A stretch of 64,000 bases of DNA from an uncultured Amylibacter sp. (lineage in GTDB: Bacteria; Pseudomonadota; Alphaproteobacteria; Rhodobacterales; Rhodobacteraceae), in the NCBI GenBank assembly GCA_905181935.1, contig CAJIZV010000002.1, positions 372,001-436,000 on the forward strand, written 5' to 3'. Of the stretch, positions 47,420 through 57,966 are shown in pieces. Below the pieces are notes generated by a model that saw only the letters and a program-made list of their open reading frames with translations, was not told the origin of the DNA and made no database searches. Position numbers and translations under genes: made by a program. Numbering within the stretch: position 1 is the first letter of the stretch; every line of letters begins with the position of its first letter.

Positions 47420-49294
47420 ATGCTTTCTTCAATGAGAACCAGTAAAAAAAACCAACCATTTGTTTATGGCCTTATGGGTCTATTAGCCTTAGGGCTAGTT
47501 GGCGTTGCATCAGGCGGTGTTGGAGGAGCTCGAGTTAATTCAATCGGCTCAGTAGGCGAAGAACCAATTCCTGTAACATCATATGCTCAAAGCCTCCGAA
47601 ATACTGTGCAAAATATATCTCGCCAAATTGGACGCCAGGTAACAGCTCAAGAAGTTGTTAATTATGGCTTACAAGCAGAAGCTCTAGAAAATGTAGCTTC
47701 AAGTGCGGCTTTATCAAATGAAGCATCTAGACTAGGATTAAGCGTTGGAGACGCTTTAGTAGCTAAAGCAATTGTAGCTGCACCAGCGTTTAGCAGTATC
47801 GATGGAAAGTTTGACAAGGAAGCATACAAATTTGCTCTCGAGCGAAGCGGTTTAAATACTAAAGAATATGAATTACAGACGCGAAAAGCGATAGCACGTG
47901 GTCTGATTGAAGGCGCAATTTCTTCAGGAGCAAAAACACCTAATTCTCACGCTTTAACTTTAATAAAGCATGCACGAGAAGAGCGTAGCTTTGAATGGGC
48001 GAATATTGATACAGCATCATTAACCATGCGTGCTACAAACCCTAATGAATTTCAGCTAACTACGTATTACAACGATAATCCAAAATCCTATACAACATTA
48101 TTAACAAGAAAAATAACCTATGTAATGCTAAGTCCTGAAATGTTAGCTGGTGCAGTTAATATACCAGAAGGATCAATTGAGGAAGATTATGATAATCAAC
48201 CAGATAGATTTAATAAACCAGCAAGACGTACTGTTGATAGAATCATTTTTGAAACTATAAATCTTGCAGAAGTCGCAAAAAATCAAATTGCTGAAAAAGT
48301 AACAACATTTGAACAATTAGTAATCAGTAGAGGTCTTACAATAGAAGATATTGACTTGGGTAATATTCAACAGGGACAATTAAGCTCCAACGTTGATAAA
48401 TTATTATTTGAATCCAAGGAAACTGGCATCTATGGTCCAGTCGAAACTGATTTAGGTCCAGCATTATTTCGTATTAATGCAGTTACATTAGCACAAAATA
48501 CAAAATATAGTGATGCACGTGAAGAGCTAACTGCAGAGTTTGTTGGTGAAGAAAGCCGCAGATTAATAGGCGAAATGGTAACAGACATTGATGACCTTTT
48601 AGCTCAAGGATTAACTTTAGAAGAAATAGCTAAAGAAACTGATATGACGTTAAAAACTATTTCTATTAATGCAAATTCAGAAGAAGGCATTGCAGCATAT
48701 GATGACTTTCGAATTGAAGCTTTTTCTGCAATTAAAGGTGGATATCCAGAATTAAGAGAACTTTCAGATGGTGGGATTTTTGCATTAAGATTAGACAAAT
48801 TAATTCAGCCAAGTTTACGCCCCTTTAAAGATGTTAGACAAAAAGTAGCACAAGATTGGGCCGTTTCAGAAGATGAAAAATCCTTAGTAGCTTTAGTGGC
48901 TGATATTACTAAAAAGCTCGATAATGGAGCTTCCTTTGAAACATTAGAATTAAAAGTTTTCAAAGTAAAATCAGTTGCAAGGAATGCGTATATCGATGGC
49001 GTTCCCATAACACTTATAAAAGATGTTTTTGCAAGTGGGATAGATAAAACAAATCACGCTAAAGCAGGCAATTCAATTGTTATTGCTCGGTTAAACAAAA
49101 TTATACCATTTGATGAAACATCAGATATTGGTAAGAATTTGTTGTCACAGGTGAGACTACAACTATCAAACCAAGTCACTGGTGATTTATTAAGGCTATT
49201 TGCTTCTGCTCTAAAAATTCGCGACGGTGTTTCCTTAAACCAGGTTGCCGTAAATCAAATTAATACACAAATCTTAGGTGGTTCAGGCTTTTAA
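47420..49294 (+). CDS. PpiD/SurA-type periplasmic folding factor
   Basis: A 624-residue protein with one N-terminal membrane helix (about 13-35) and a periplasmic SurA-N-like chaperone region (about 60-160), then a parvulin-like isomerase region (about 240-370) and a helical tail. It resembles PpiD. The parvulin domain is diverged and its catalytic residues cannot be verified by eye, as in many PpiD proteins. It lies two bases before trpE, an order common in alphaproteobacteria, so it is probably first in the trp transcript. AAAGG lies about nine bases before ATG 47420. Confidence 0.85.
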   Translation: MLSSMRTSKKNQPFVYGLMGLLALGLVGVASGGVGGARVNSIGSVGEEPIPVTSYAQSLRNTVQNISRQIGRQVTAQEVVNYGLQAEALENVASSAALSNEASRLGLSVGDALVAKAIVAAPAFSSIDGKFDKEAYKFALERSGLNTKEYELQTRKAIARGLIEGAISSGAKTPNSHALTLIKHAREERSFEWANIDTASLTMRATNPNEFQLTTYYNDNPKSYTTLLTRKITYVMLSPEMLAGAVNIPEGSIEEDYDNQPDRFNKPARRTVDRIIFETINLAEVAKNQIAEKVTTFEQLVISRGLTIEDIDLGNIQQGQLSSNVDKLLFESKETGIYGPVETDLGPALFRINAVTLAQNTKYSDAREELTAEFVGEESRRLIGEMVTDIDDLLAQGLTLEEIAKETDMTLKTISINANSEEGIAAYDDFRIEAFSAIKGGYPELRELSDGGIFALRLDKLIQPSLRPFKDVRQKVAQDWAVSEDEKSLVALVADITKKLDNGASFETLELKVFKVKSVARNAYIDGVPITLIKDVFASGIDKTNHAKAGNSIVIARLNKIIPFDETSDIGKNLLSQVRLQLSNQVTGDLLRLFASALKIRDGVSLNQVAVNQINTQILGGSGF

Positions 49295-49296
49295 AC

Positions 49297-50793
49297 ATGG
49301 AAGTTATTCCTAATCTTGAAAACTTTATTAATGTCTATGCAACAGGTGTAAACCATTTAGTTTATACTCGACTAGCTGCCGATTTGGATACACCCGTTTC
49401 TTTGATGCTTAAGTTAACTCAGGCACAAAAAAATAGCTTTATGCTCGAAAGTGTGACTGGCGGAGATGTTAAAGGGCGTTATTCAATAATTGGGATGAAC
49501 CCGGACTTAATTTGGCGTTGTGATGGAAAGACTGCTTCGATTAACCGCTCTGCTCTGAATAATAGTGAAACATTCATCGAACAATCTGAAGATCCTCTGA
49601 CCTCTTTACGGATTGTGTTAGGTGAAACAGCAATTAATTTACCACACGATCTGCCGCCAATGGCTGCCGGTTTATTTGGTTACCTTGGATATGACATGAT
49701 CCGCCTGGTTGAACACTTACCAAACATTAATCCAGATAAACTTGACCTACCAGATGCTATTATGATGCGACCGTCAGTTATAATAATAGTAGATGGCGTC
49801 AAAGATGAGCTTACAATAGTTAGTCCCGTTTGGAATACTGGAAAACAAGATGCCAAATTTGAGTACTCTAAAGCCAAAAAACGGGTTTCAAATGCCTTAA
49901 TGGACCTTAACCGGCCATTATCACGAAATACTCAATTAAATGCAGATCAAAAAATTGGTGAACCTGTGTCAAATGTGAGTAAAGATCAATATTTGAAAAT
50001 GGTTGAAAATGCAAAAACTTATATTAAATCTGGTGACATTTTTCAGGTAGTTCCCAGTCAAAGGTGGACATTAGATTTCCCACTGCCACCATTTTCATTA
50101 TATCGGGCTCTTCGCCGTACTAATCCATCCCCTTATATGTTTTTCTTTAATTTTGGCAAATTCCAAGTAACTGGTGCAAGTCCTGAGATTTTAGTCCGTG
50201 TCAAAGGTGATGAAGTTACTATCCGCCCCATAGCTGGGACGCGTCCTCGCGGCAAGACACCCGAGCAAGACAAAGCACTTGAACTTGACTTACTTGCAGA
50301 CAAAAAAGAATTGGCAGAACATTTAATGTTATTAGATTTGGGTCGTAACGACGTTGGTCGCGTAGCAAAAATTGGTACAATAAATCCAAACGAAAAATTT
50401 ATTATAGAACGATATAGCCACGTAATGCATATTGTATCAAATGTTATTGGCACATTATCAGCTGATAACGATGCGTTATCAGCCTTACTTGCTGGATTAC
50501 CTGCAGGGACAGTTTCAGGAGCACCCAAAGTGCGTGCAATGGAAGTGATTGATGAACTTGAAATAGAAAAGCGTGGAGTTTATGGTGGCGGAGTAGGCTA
50601 TTTCTCAAGTAATGGAGATATGGATATTTGTATAGCTTTACGAACAGCCGTTACTAAAAGTGACAAACTATATATACAAGCAGGTGGTGGCGTTGTTTAT
50701 GACAGCGATCCAGAATCTGAATTTCAGGAAACAATCAGTAAATCTAAAGCCTTACACGCTGCGGCAAAGATGGCAAGTCAGTACAGTAATTAG
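49297..50793 (+). CDS. trpE: Anthranilate synthase component I
   Basis: Chorismate-utilising subunit that makes anthranilate with TrpG. Length 498 is standard for a stand-alone TrpE. The N-terminal tryptophan-feedback region has a MLES variant of the LLES motif (about residue 49). The catalytic core shows PIAGTRPRGKT (about 310), LGRNDVGRV (about 348), GLPAGTVSGAPKVRAM and GGGVGYFSS. It is separated from trpG by 478 bases holding an opposite-strand small ORF, unlike the tight spacing of the genes after trpG. Confidence 0.96.
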   Translation: MEVIPNLENFINVYATGVNHLVYTRLAADLDTPVSLMLKLTQAQKNSFMLESVTGGDVKGRYSIIGMNPDLIWRCDGKTASINRSALNNSETFIEQSEDPLTSLRIVLGETAINLPHDLPPMAAGLFGYLGYDMIRLVEHLPNINPDKLDLPDAIMMRPSVIIIVDGVKDELTIVSPVWNTGKQDAKFEYSKAKKRVSNALMDLNRPLSRNTQLNADQKIGEPVSNVSKDQYLKMVENAKTYIKSGDIFQVVPSQRWTLDFPLPPFSLYRALRRTNPSPYMFFFNFGKFQVTGASPEILVRVKGDEVTIRPIAGTRPRGKTPEQDKALELDLLADKKELAEHLMLLDLGRNDVGRVAKIGTINPNEKFIIERYSHVMHIVSNVIGTLSADNDALSALLAGLPAGTVSGAPKVRAMEVIDELEIEKRGVYGGGVGYFSSNGDMDICIALRTAVTKSDKLYIQAGGGVVYDSDPESEFQETISKSKALHAAAKMASQYSN

Positions 50794-51271
50794 AATATAA
50801 ATATTAAAATATTAATAAGTACTTATATAATACACTAAATAAACAGTTTTTTATAGAAAAATAATACTACTCAATCAATTAATAATTTTAGAAATACTTT
50901 GTTATTATTAAAAAAATTAATTAAATAAAATTTAGTATCAGCAACTTTATCAATGTTAAATGTAACAAGGTCTATTTAGTATATGATTTGTACTTTTATA
51001 ATTTTCAGCTTTAATTTCAAAATTACTTATTAATGTTGCTTTAGTGTCATATTCAGTCAAAATTGGATAACGTACTATAATTATTATTAATAAGATTACA
51101 CAGACAGCTACACCTATCAAAAAGCCAAAAAACCAATTAAAAAATGACATATCGTATTTTTCCTAAATATTTGAAGCTAACAGCACTTGACCATTACGCT
51201 CTAGTTTGCGCATTTATAATTTGAAGACAAGGGATAACAGTTTCCCTAATTTATGGAAGTTTGAATAACAA
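50794..51271. other. Gap splitting trpE from trpG
   Basis: About 478 bases. Left third is AT-rich without features; the middle holds the opposite-strand small membrane ORF; the right end has an AGGGA/TCCCT hairpin (51230-51234, 51243-51247) 25 bases before trpG. A separate promoter or attenuator for trpG is possible but I see no Trp-rich leader peptide. Confidence 0.4.
50956..51150 (-). CDS. Possible small membrane protein between trpE and trpG
   Basis: A 64-residue frame on the strand opposite the trp genes. It starts with ATG and has AGGA ten bases upstream. Residues about 4-28 form one strong membrane helix (FFNWFFGFLIGV then VCVILLIIIIV), and the rest is a polar tail with one cysteine near the end. 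I recognise no family. Chance AT-rich frames can look hydrophobic, so confidence is limited, but the ribosome binding site and the unexplained gap favour a real gene. Confidence 0.45.
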   Translation of the reverse strand: MSFFNWFFGFLIGVAVCVILLIIIIVRYPILTEYDTKATLISNFEIKAENYKSTNHILNRPCYI

Positions 51272-51853
51272 ATGTTACTACTTATAGATAATTACGATAG
51301 TTTCACATATAATCTTGTTCATTACCTTGGAGAGCTCGGTGAAGATGTACTAGTGAAGCGTAATGATGAACTATCAGTAAAAGAAGCATTAGATTTGAAA
51401 CCAACAGCAATTATGCTTTCGCCAGGCCCTTGCGACCCAATTCAAGCAGGGATTTGTTTAGGTTTGACAGCCGCGGCAGCAAAAATACGAACACCATTAA
51501 TTGGAGTTTGCTTAGGCCATCAGACAATAGGGCAAGCATTTGGAGGTAAAGTTGTACGCTGCCACGAAATAGTTCATGGAAAAATGGGGAAAATGTACCA
51601 CACAGGAAAAGGTTTATTTAAAGGCCTACCTAGCCCATTTGAAGCAACACGTTATCATTCATTAATTGTTGAACGTCAGACCTTACCAGATTGCCTCGAG
51701 GTAACTGCCGAGTTGGAAGATGGAACCATTATGGGTCTACAGCATAAAACGTTACCAATTCATGGGTGTCAATTTCACCCCGAAAGTATTGCATCTGAAC
51801 ATGGGCATAAGATGCTCCAAAACTTTCTTGATTTCGTAAAGGCACCAGCATGA
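51272..51853 (+). CDS. trpG: Anthranilate synthase component II (glutamine amidotransferase)
   Basis: Supplies ammonia from glutamine to TrpE. The class I amidotransferase triad is complete: C80 in GVCLGHQ, H169 and E171 in QFHPES. The 193-residue length is usual. In organisms with one such gene it also serves PabB in folate synthesis. It overlaps trpD by four bases, starting the tight trpG-trpD-trpC-moaC-moeA string. Confidence 0.95.
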   Translation: MLLLIDNYDSFTYNLVHYLGELGEDVLVKRNDELSVKEALDLKPTAIMLSPGPCDPIQAGICLGLTAAAAKIRTPLIGVCLGHQTIGQAFGGKVVRCHEIVHGKMGKMYHTGKGLFKGLPSPFEATRYHSLIVERQTLPDCLEVTAELEDGTIMGLQHKTLPIHGCQFHPESIASEHGHKMLQNFLDFVKAPA

Positions 51854-52866
51854 GTGAAGCATTAAAGCCTCTTATTTCTTTGGCCGCTGATGGTCCCCTA
51901 ACCCGAATACAAGCTGAATTAGCATTCAATATTATCATGGATGGAGAAGCTACGCCTGCCCAGACAGGTGGATTACTAATGGCACTACGCTCTCGGGGTG
52001 AGAGCATAAATGAATACACGGCAGCAGCCCTCGTAATGCGTTCTAAATGTCGTAAAGTTAATGCCCCAGATGGAGCAATAGATATTGTTGGAACTGGTGG
52101 TGACGGAAAATCAACATTAAATATTTCTACAGCTACGGCAATTGTAACAGCTGGCACAGGAGTAGTTGTTGCTAAACATGGCAATCGCAACCTATCATCT
52201 AAATCAGGAGCTTCTGATGCATTAAGTCAAAGTGGTGTAAATATAATGGTTGAGCCAGAAGTAGTAGAACGTGCTATTAACGAAGCTGGCATTGGCTTTA
52301 TGATGGCTCCGATGCACCACCCTGCTGTAAAGCATGTTATGCCAGCACGAATGGAACTGGGGACAAGAACTATATTTAATATCCTGGGACCTTTGACAAA
52401 CCCAGCTTGTGTTAAACGACAATTAACGGGCGTATATAGTAGAGCTATGATCAATCCAATGGCTGAAGTGTTACTTGAATTAGGTTCCCAAAAAGCATGG
52501 TTAGTGCACGGATCAGACGGTACAGATGAAATTTCGATAGCTGGTATAACTTGGGTTGCAGCACTTGAAAATGGTATTATAAAAAATCTTGAAATAAATC
52601 CAGAAGATGCTGGTTTGCCTGTCCATCCTTTTGAAGCTATTATTGGTGGCACGCCAGAATATAATGCAGCTGCAATGGCAACATTATTAGATGGCAAAAA
52701 ATCAGCTTACCGTGATGCAGTAATTCTAAATACTGCCGCAGCATTAATAGTTGCAGATAAGGCATATTCATTAACTGAAGGTGCAGAAATGGCTGCTTAT
52801 AGTATTGACTCAGGGGCCGCTAAAGCTAAACTTAAAGCCCTTGTGGCTATTACTTCAGGAGCTTGA
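51850..52866 (+). CDS. trpD: Anthranilate phosphoribosyltransferase
   Basis: Second step of tryptophan synthesis, joining PRPP to anthranilate. 338 residues. The PRPP loop [14 protein letters not shown] lies at about 77-90, followed by [15 protein letters not shown], and [17 protein letters not shown] mid-chain. The ATG overlaps the trpG stop by four bases, and trpC begins five bases after its stop. Confidence 0.97.
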   Translation: MSEALKPLISLAADGPLTRIQAELAFNIIMDGEATPAQTGGLLMALRSRGESINEYTAAALVMRSKCRKVNAPDGAIDIVGTGGDGKSTLNISTATAIVTAGTGVVVAKHGNRNLSSKSGASDALSQSGVNIMVEPEVVERAINEAGIGFMMAPMHHPAVKHVMPARMELGTRTIFNILGPLTNPACVKRQLTGVYSRAMINPMAEVLLELGSQKAWLVHGSDGTDEISIAGITWVAALENGIIKNLEINPEDAGLPVHPFEAIIGGTPEYNAAAMATLLDGKKSAYRDAVILNTAAALIVADKAYSLTEGAEMAAYSIDSGAAKAKLKALVAITSGA

Positions 52867-52870
52867 AAAT

Positions 52871-53674
52871 ATGGTAGATATTCTAAAAAAAATTAAAGAA
52901 TACAAGCTTGATGAAATCCGAAAAGCTAAAGCGGCAATACCTATTAAAGATCTTGAAGATATAGCTAAAGAAGCCGCCAAGATCCGCAACTTTGGCCAAG
53001 CACTTACTGTCGCATGTAAAACTGGTTATGGATTAATTGCAGAGATTAAGAAAGCTAGCCCATCCAAAGGTTTAATCCGTCCAAATTTCAATCCATCTGA
53101 GCTTGCAAAAGCGTACCAAACTGGTGGCGCAACATGTTTATCAGTATTGACAGACACTCCATCATTCCAAGGTGCCCCAGAATTTTTAATTCAAGCCCGC
53201 GCAGCCTGCGATTTACCAGCATTGCGCAAAGACTTTATGTACGACACTTATCAAGTTGTACAAGCTCGTGCATGGGACGCAGACTGTATTTTAATTATCC
53301 TTGCATCGGTTTCAGATGTTCAAGCGGAAGAATTAGAGGCCTGTGCCTTTGAATTAGGTATGGATGTCCTATTAGAGGTCCATAATTACAAAGAATTAGA
53401 ACGTGCCCTAAAATGTAGATCACAACTCTTAGGAATAAATAATCGAAATTTAAAAACTTTTGACGTATCCTTAGATACTACAAGAGAATTATCAAAACAT
53501 GTTCCAGACGATCGCCATATGGTGACAGAAAGTGGTATTTTTTCCTCTGATGATATGGCTGAAATGGCAGCAGTAGGCGCTCGAAGTTTTCTTATTGGTG
53601 AGAGCTTAATGCGCAGGGAAGATGTTGCATCTGCGACAAAGGCATTATTAGAAAATCCAGAAAAGGCAACATGA
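52871..53674 (+). CDS. trpC: Indole-3-glycerol phosphate synthase
   Basis: Closes the indole ring in tryptophan synthesis. 267 residues in one TIM barrel; not fused to TrpF. The catalytic lysines lie in [12 protein letters not shown] (about 56-67) and LRKDFMYD, and the phosphate-binding end has TESGI. ATG 52871 is the family start; the frame is open further upstream inside trpD without support. Overlaps moaC by four bases. Confidence 0.96.
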   Translation: MVDILKKIKEYKLDEIRKAKAAIPIKDLEDIAKEAAKIRNFGQALTVACKTGYGLIAEIKKASPSKGLIRPNFNPSELAKAYQTGGATCLSVLTDTPSFQGAPEFLIQARAACDLPALRKDFMYDTYQVVQARAWDADCILIILASVSDVQAEELEACAFELGMDVLLEVHNYKELERALKCRSQLLGINNRNLKTFDVSLDTTRELSKHVPDDRHMVTESGIFSSDDMAEMAAVGARSFLIGESLMRREDVASATKALLENPEKAT

Positions 53675-54150
53675 TGCCAAAATTAAGCCACTTTAATGAT
53701 CAAGGTCAGGCTCATATGGTTGATGTATCAAACAAAGATATAACTTCGCGTATTGCAATGGCAAAAGGTCGGATAATTATGAAAGCTGAAACATTAGCCA
53801 TTATTATGGATGGATCTGCGAAAAAAGGTGACGTTTTAGGCATAGCTCGCTTAGCAGGAATTATGGCTGCAAAGAAAACATCGGAATTGATACCGTTATG
53901 TCATCCTCTGCCAATTAGCAAAATAACCATCGACATCGAGCCTATAACTTCTGAAAATTCTATTGAAATTCAGTCAACGGTAAAGACGACTGGACAAACA
54001 GGCGTTGAAATGGAGGCATTAACTGCCGTGAGTATTACCGCACTTACTGTTTATGATATGGTCAAAGCTGTTGATAAAACCATGAAGATTACTGACATAA
54101 GAGTAATATTAAAAGATGGTGGAAAATCAGGACTATTAATAGCCAAATGA
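53671..54150 (+). CDS. moaC: Cyclic pyranopterin monophosphate synthase
   Basis: Molybdenum cofactor enzyme that, after MoaA, forms cyclic pyranopterin monophosphate from GTP-derived product. 159 residues, with the conserved [10 protein letters not shown] (about 72-81) and [11 protein letters not shown] (about 110-120) active-site segments. Two consecutive ATG codons (53671, 53674) are possible starts. Coupled to trpC and moeA by four-base overlaps. Confidence 0.96.
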   Translation: MMPKLSHFNDQGQAHMVDVSNKDITSRIAMAKGRIIMKAETLAIIMDGSAKKGDVLGIARLAGIMAAKKTSELIPLCHPLPISKITIDIEPITSENSIEIQSTVKTTGQTGVEMEALTAVSITALTVYDMVKAVDKTMKITDIRVILKDGGKSGLLIAK

Positions 54151-55331
54151 TTACAGTTGAGCACGCCTTATCTCAAGTTTTAAACCTAGTAGATCCTTTA
54201 GATATTGAAATGGTCGGCTTGGATCAAGCCGCAGGTAGAATATTGGCTAGGGACGCTGTTGCATGTCGTGATCAGCCCCCTTTTTCATCATCTGCAATGG
54301 ATGGATATGCTGTTAAATCAGAAGATTTGAGTGATGGCGCCAAGTTAAATGTCATTGGTGAATCTGCAGCTGGTTCTCGCTTTAATGGGATAGTAACTTC
54401 AGGAAGTGCAGTTCGTATCTTTACAGGTGCCCCAGTACCAGAAGGCGCTGATCAAATTTTAATACAAGAAGATTGCACTTTATTAAATAAAACAATTATT
54501 GTTAATAAAAACTTAGACACAAATTATTATATTCGCCCTTGTGGTGGCGATTTTAAAGTTGGTAGTATTATATGTGCACCACTTAAATTAGGGCCATCAG
54601 AAATTTCATTACTGGCTTCAATGAACATACCTAATATTGAAGTCTATAGGAAGCCTATCATTGCTTTGATTGCAACAGGTGATGAATTAGTAAGTGTTGG
54701 AGAAACACCCAATAGAGATCAAATAATTTCATCAAACAACCATGGACTTAAGGCGCTTATAGAGGCGGCAGGAGGCATTGCACGCCTACTCCCAATCGCA
54801 CGAGATACGCGTGAGGAATTACAAACGGTGCTAACGCTTTGCAATGACGTAGATATGATTGTTACAATCGGAGGTGCATCAGTTGGCGATTATGATCTAG
54901 TACATTGTGTTGCAGAAAAAATGGGTATGGATACATCATTTTACAAGGTTTCTATGCGCCCTGGAAAGCCACTAATGGCGGGAAAGTTAAACGGTATACC
55001 TTTAGTAGGGTTACCCGGAAATCCTGTATCAGCACTTGTGTGTGGTACAGTTTTTCTTACACCAGCAATAAACGCGATGCTTGGTAAACACAAAGGGCCA
55101 ATGCCTACATATAATGCTATACTAAATACAGATTTGCCAAAAAATGGTTCACGCACACATTACATGCGAGCAATTACAGACTTAAAGGACGGCGATTTGA
55201 TGGTTTCTGTATTTGAGCATCAAGATAGTTCGTTATTATCTATACTATCAAAAGCGAATGCTCTGTTAATACGTCCACAGAATGATCCCGTAAAGATTAA
55301 AGGCGATAGGGTAAAAATTATTCCATTATAA
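54147..55331 (+). CDS. moeA: Molybdopterin molybdenumtransferase
   Basis: Inserts molybdate into adenylated molybdopterin. The 394-residue chain shows SAMDGYAVK (about 50), GGASVGDYD (about 244-252) and [11 protein letters not shown] (about 291), in the family order. Four-base ATGA overlap with moaC. Mog or MoaB-type partner is not in the window. The MoeA-lexA spacing (228 bases) suggests the operon ends here. Confidence 0.96.
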   Translation: MITVEHALSQVLNLVDPLDIEMVGLDQAAGRILARDAVACRDQPPFSSSAMDGYAVKSEDLSDGAKLNVIGESAAGSRFNGIVTSGSAVRIFTGAPVPEGADQILIQEDCTLLNKTIIVNKNLDTNYYIRPCGGDFKVGSIICAPLKLGPSEISLLASMNIPNIEVYRKPIIALIATGDELVSVGETPNRDQIISSNNHGLKALIEAAGGIARLLPIARDTREELQTVLTLCNDVDMIVTIGGASVGDYDLVHCVAEKMGMDTSFYKVSMRPGKPLMAGKLNGIPLVGLPGNPVSALVCGTVFLTPAINAMLGKHKGPMPTYNAILNTDLPKNGSRTHYMRAITDLKDGDLMVSVFEHQDSSLLSILSKANALLIRPQNDPVKIKGDRVKIIPL

Positions 55332-55503
55332 GATTAAACACTTCGGGCTTTACTTAATATAAGCACTCATAGCTAAGTTTGTATTTTTCAGATCAAATTA
55401 ATCTCATAGAGATTACAATATTATATTTAGTTATTTCAGAAATTATTTAATTAAAAAAAGTTGCTAATTACATAATCATTAAATAATATTTGACACAAAA
55501 CAA

Positions 55504-55518
55504 GAACAGATATAGAAC
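55504..55518 (+). promoter_or_regulatory. LexA box of lexA
   Basis: GAAC at 55504-55507, seven bases, then GAAC at 55515-55518: the direct-repeat SOS box used by alphaproteobacterial LexA. It lies 42 bases before the lexA start, in position to let LexA repress itself. Confidence 0.85.
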
Positions 55519-55559
55519 TAAAGTGTACATTAGTAAAACATAATAAGGTAGGGAGTATC

Positions 55560-56246
55560 ATGCTGACACGTAAACAACTGGACTTGCTCGAATTCATTCA
55601 TAGAAGACTGCAGAAGGATGGAGTTCCTCCTAGTTTTGATGAAATGAAAGAAGCCCTTAATTTACGTTCTAAATCTGGCATTCATAGGCTAATTACAGCT
55701 TTAGAAGAGCGTGGGTTTATTCGTCGTTTAGCGCACCGCGCTCGGGCTATTGAAATCTTACGTTTACCAGAAAGTATACAAGGTGGTGGGTTTCACCCAC
55801 GTATAATCGAAGGCTCCTTAACACCACCACCTGCAGCTGCTTTACCAATAGAAGCTGCAAATGCAATAACTTTGCCATTGATGGGTAGAATTGCAGCTGG
55901 AACACCCATCGAAGCAATACAACAAGTTTCTAATAACGTTTCAGTACCAGGTGAAATGTTAAAAAATTCTGGCCGCCATTATGCACTAGAGGTTAAAGGT
56001 GACTCAATGATCGAAGCCGGCATTAATGATGGTGACATAGTAGTTATTAATGAGCAAAATGATGCAGACAACGGTGATATTGTTGTAGCATTAGTTGAAG
56101 GCAATGAAGCAACCCTAAAACGGCTTCGCAAACGAGGTTCAGTTGTTGCTTTAGAAGCTGCAAATCCAGCTTATGAAACACGTGTATATCGTGATGATCA
56201 AGTAAAAGTTCAAGGTAAGTTAGTTGGTTTAATTCGCACATATTAG
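55560..56246 (+). CDS. lexA: SOS repressor LexA
   Basis: Represses DNA-damage genes and cleaves itself when RecA is active. 228 residues. The N-terminal winged helix-turn-helix (about 1-65) carries [20 protein letters not shown]. The self-cleavage site is A113-G114 in GRIAAGTP, and the catalytic dyad is S149 in GDSM and K187 in ATLKRL. The linker (about 70-105) is longer than in enterobacteria, as in other alphaproteobacteria. A strong GGGAG site precedes ATG 55560, and a matching LexA box lies upstream. Confidence 0.96.
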   Translation: MLTRKQLDLLEFIHRRLQKDGVPPSFDEMKEALNLRSKSGIHRLITALEERGFIRRLAHRARAIEILRLPESIQGGGFHPRIIEGSLTPPPAAALPIEAANAITLPLMGRIAAGTPIEAIQQVSNNVSVPGEMLKNSGRHYALEVKGDSMIEAGINDGDIVVINEQNDADNGDIVVALVEGNEATLKRLRKRGSVVALEAANPAYETRVYRDDQVKVQGKLVGLIRTY

Positions 56247-56477
56247 CTTAAAATATAATCAAATTTATTTTTCAGTAATTAATAAATTAGGTTTAGCTAT
56301 TAGATATTATAAATTGTTTTAATCAATATCATTACTTTGGTATTAATATTGATATTAATAATTTTTATATTTTTTTGCTCAGAAAATTACTAAAATGTTG
56401 ATCTCTTGCCACGCGTTGATCTATTGCCTAATAGATGATATAAATTTTCTCCTATAAAATAAATTAGGTTTATTACA

Positions 56478-57893
56478 ATGTCAGATCAACAAATAGTCAC
56501 GCGCTTTGCACCTTCGCCCACAGGTTACTTACACATAGGTGGCGCTAGAACTGCACTATTTAATTGGCTATTTGCAAAAGCAAATTCTGGTAAATTTTTA
56601 TTGCGCATTGAAGATACAGATCGTGATAGATCTACACCTGAAGCAACTGATGCGTTACTTAAAGGTTTAAGCTGGTTGGGACTTGATTATGACGGGAAAG
56701 CATATAGCCAACACAAGCGAGCTGATAGGCATAGGGAAGTTGCCCACAAGTTAATTGAACTTGGCCATGCATATAAATGCTTTTCGACAATAGAAGAAAT
56801 AAATAATTACCGCAACCAAGCAATTGTTAATAAAAACCCTCTTCCATTTCAAAGCCCATGGCGTGATGCAAAACCCTCAACACATTTAAATACTCCATTT
56901 GTAATACGATTGAAGTCCCCACGGGAAGGTGGCGTCACGATCAAGGATAAAGTGCAAAAAAAAGTTAGTTGGGCCGCCTCCACATTTGACGATTTGATAA
57001 TGCTACGCTCTGATGGAAACCCAACTTATATGTTGGCAGTAGTTGTGGACGATCACGATATGGGAATAACCCACATAATTCGTGGCGATGATCATCTTAT
57101 AAATGCAGGTCGCCAATCTTTAATTTATAAAGCCATGGGCTGGCCAATACCAGAATTTGCTCATATCCCCCTTATTCATGGCGAAGATGGTAAAAAACTT
57201 TCAAAACGACATGGTGCAACAGGAATACATGAATATGCGGCATTAGGATATATGCCTGAAGCAGTTAGAAATTATCTTGCTCGGCTTGGGTGGAGCCATG
57301 GAAATGATGAATTATTTTCAACCGATCAAGCCATTCAATGGTTTAACTTTGAAGGCATGGGTAAATCACCATCTAGATTAGACATTAAAAAATTAAATAA
57401 TGTATCAGCTCATCATATCAAAAACTCTAACACAGAAGCTTTAGCACTCGATTTATTTTCGTATGCTAGTGAAGTTGGGAGATCAATACCAAAGGAAACT
57501 AAAAATCAAATTATATCATCAATACCTATTGTTCGAGAAAAATCAAAATTATTAGGAGATATACTTGATAAATGTCATTTTATTTTAACCACACGACCTA
57601 TTGATTTTGACATAAAATCTTCTGAAAGTCTAAATTCGGTATCCATTGGTATACTAAATCAATTGACCTTATTGCTATCAGATGTTAGCTGGACAGCAAG
57701 TGAGCTAGAAGTATTAGCGAGAGACTTTGCTTCAGAACAAGGTATAAGCCTCGGCAAAGTTGGAATGCCATTAAAAGCAGCTCTTTCAGGCCGGGCTAAT
57801 GCGCCCTCAGCCTTTGGAATGATGGAAGTTTTGGGCAAAGATGAAAGTCTGGCACGTATTAAAGAAGTAATTAAAAATTATAGACCAATTTGA
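56478..57893 (+). CDS. gltX: Glutamyl-tRNA synthetase
   Basis: Class I aminoacyl-tRNA synthetase. The HIGH-type motif is HIGG at 19-22 and KLSKR lies near residue 238. 471 residues. Many alphaproteobacteria carry two gltX copies, one misacylating tRNA-Gln for the GatCAB route; this window cannot tell which this is. It lies between lexA and gltA, a common order in the group. Confidence 0.96.
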   Translation: MSDQQIVTRFAPSPTGYLHIGGARTALFNWLFAKANSGKFLLRIEDTDRDRSTPEATDALLKGLSWLGLDYDGKAYSQHKRADRHREVAHKLIELGHAYKCFSTIEEINNYRNQAIVNKNPLPFQSPWRDAKPSTHLNTPFVIRLKSPREGGVTIKDKVQKKVSWAASTFDDLIMLRSDGNPTYMLAVVVDDHDMGITHIIRGDDHLINAGRQSLIYKAMGWPIPEFAHIPLIHGEDGKKLSKRHGATGIHEYAALGYMPEAVRNYLARLGWSHGNDELFSTDQAIQWFNFEGMGKSPSRLDIKKLNNVSAHHIKNSNTEALALDLFSYASEVGRSIPKETKNQIISSIPIVREKSKLLGDILDKCHFILTTRPIDFDIKSSESLNSVSIGILNQLTLLLSDVSWTASELEVLARDFASEQGISLGKVGMPLKAALSGRANAPSAFGMMEVLGKDESLARIKEVIKNYRPI

Positions 57894-57966
57894 TCATAAA
57901 TACATCTTGGTTAGAGAATAGAGTACACGCTAATAATTCAGCCTAATAGAAACACAAGGGAAACAC

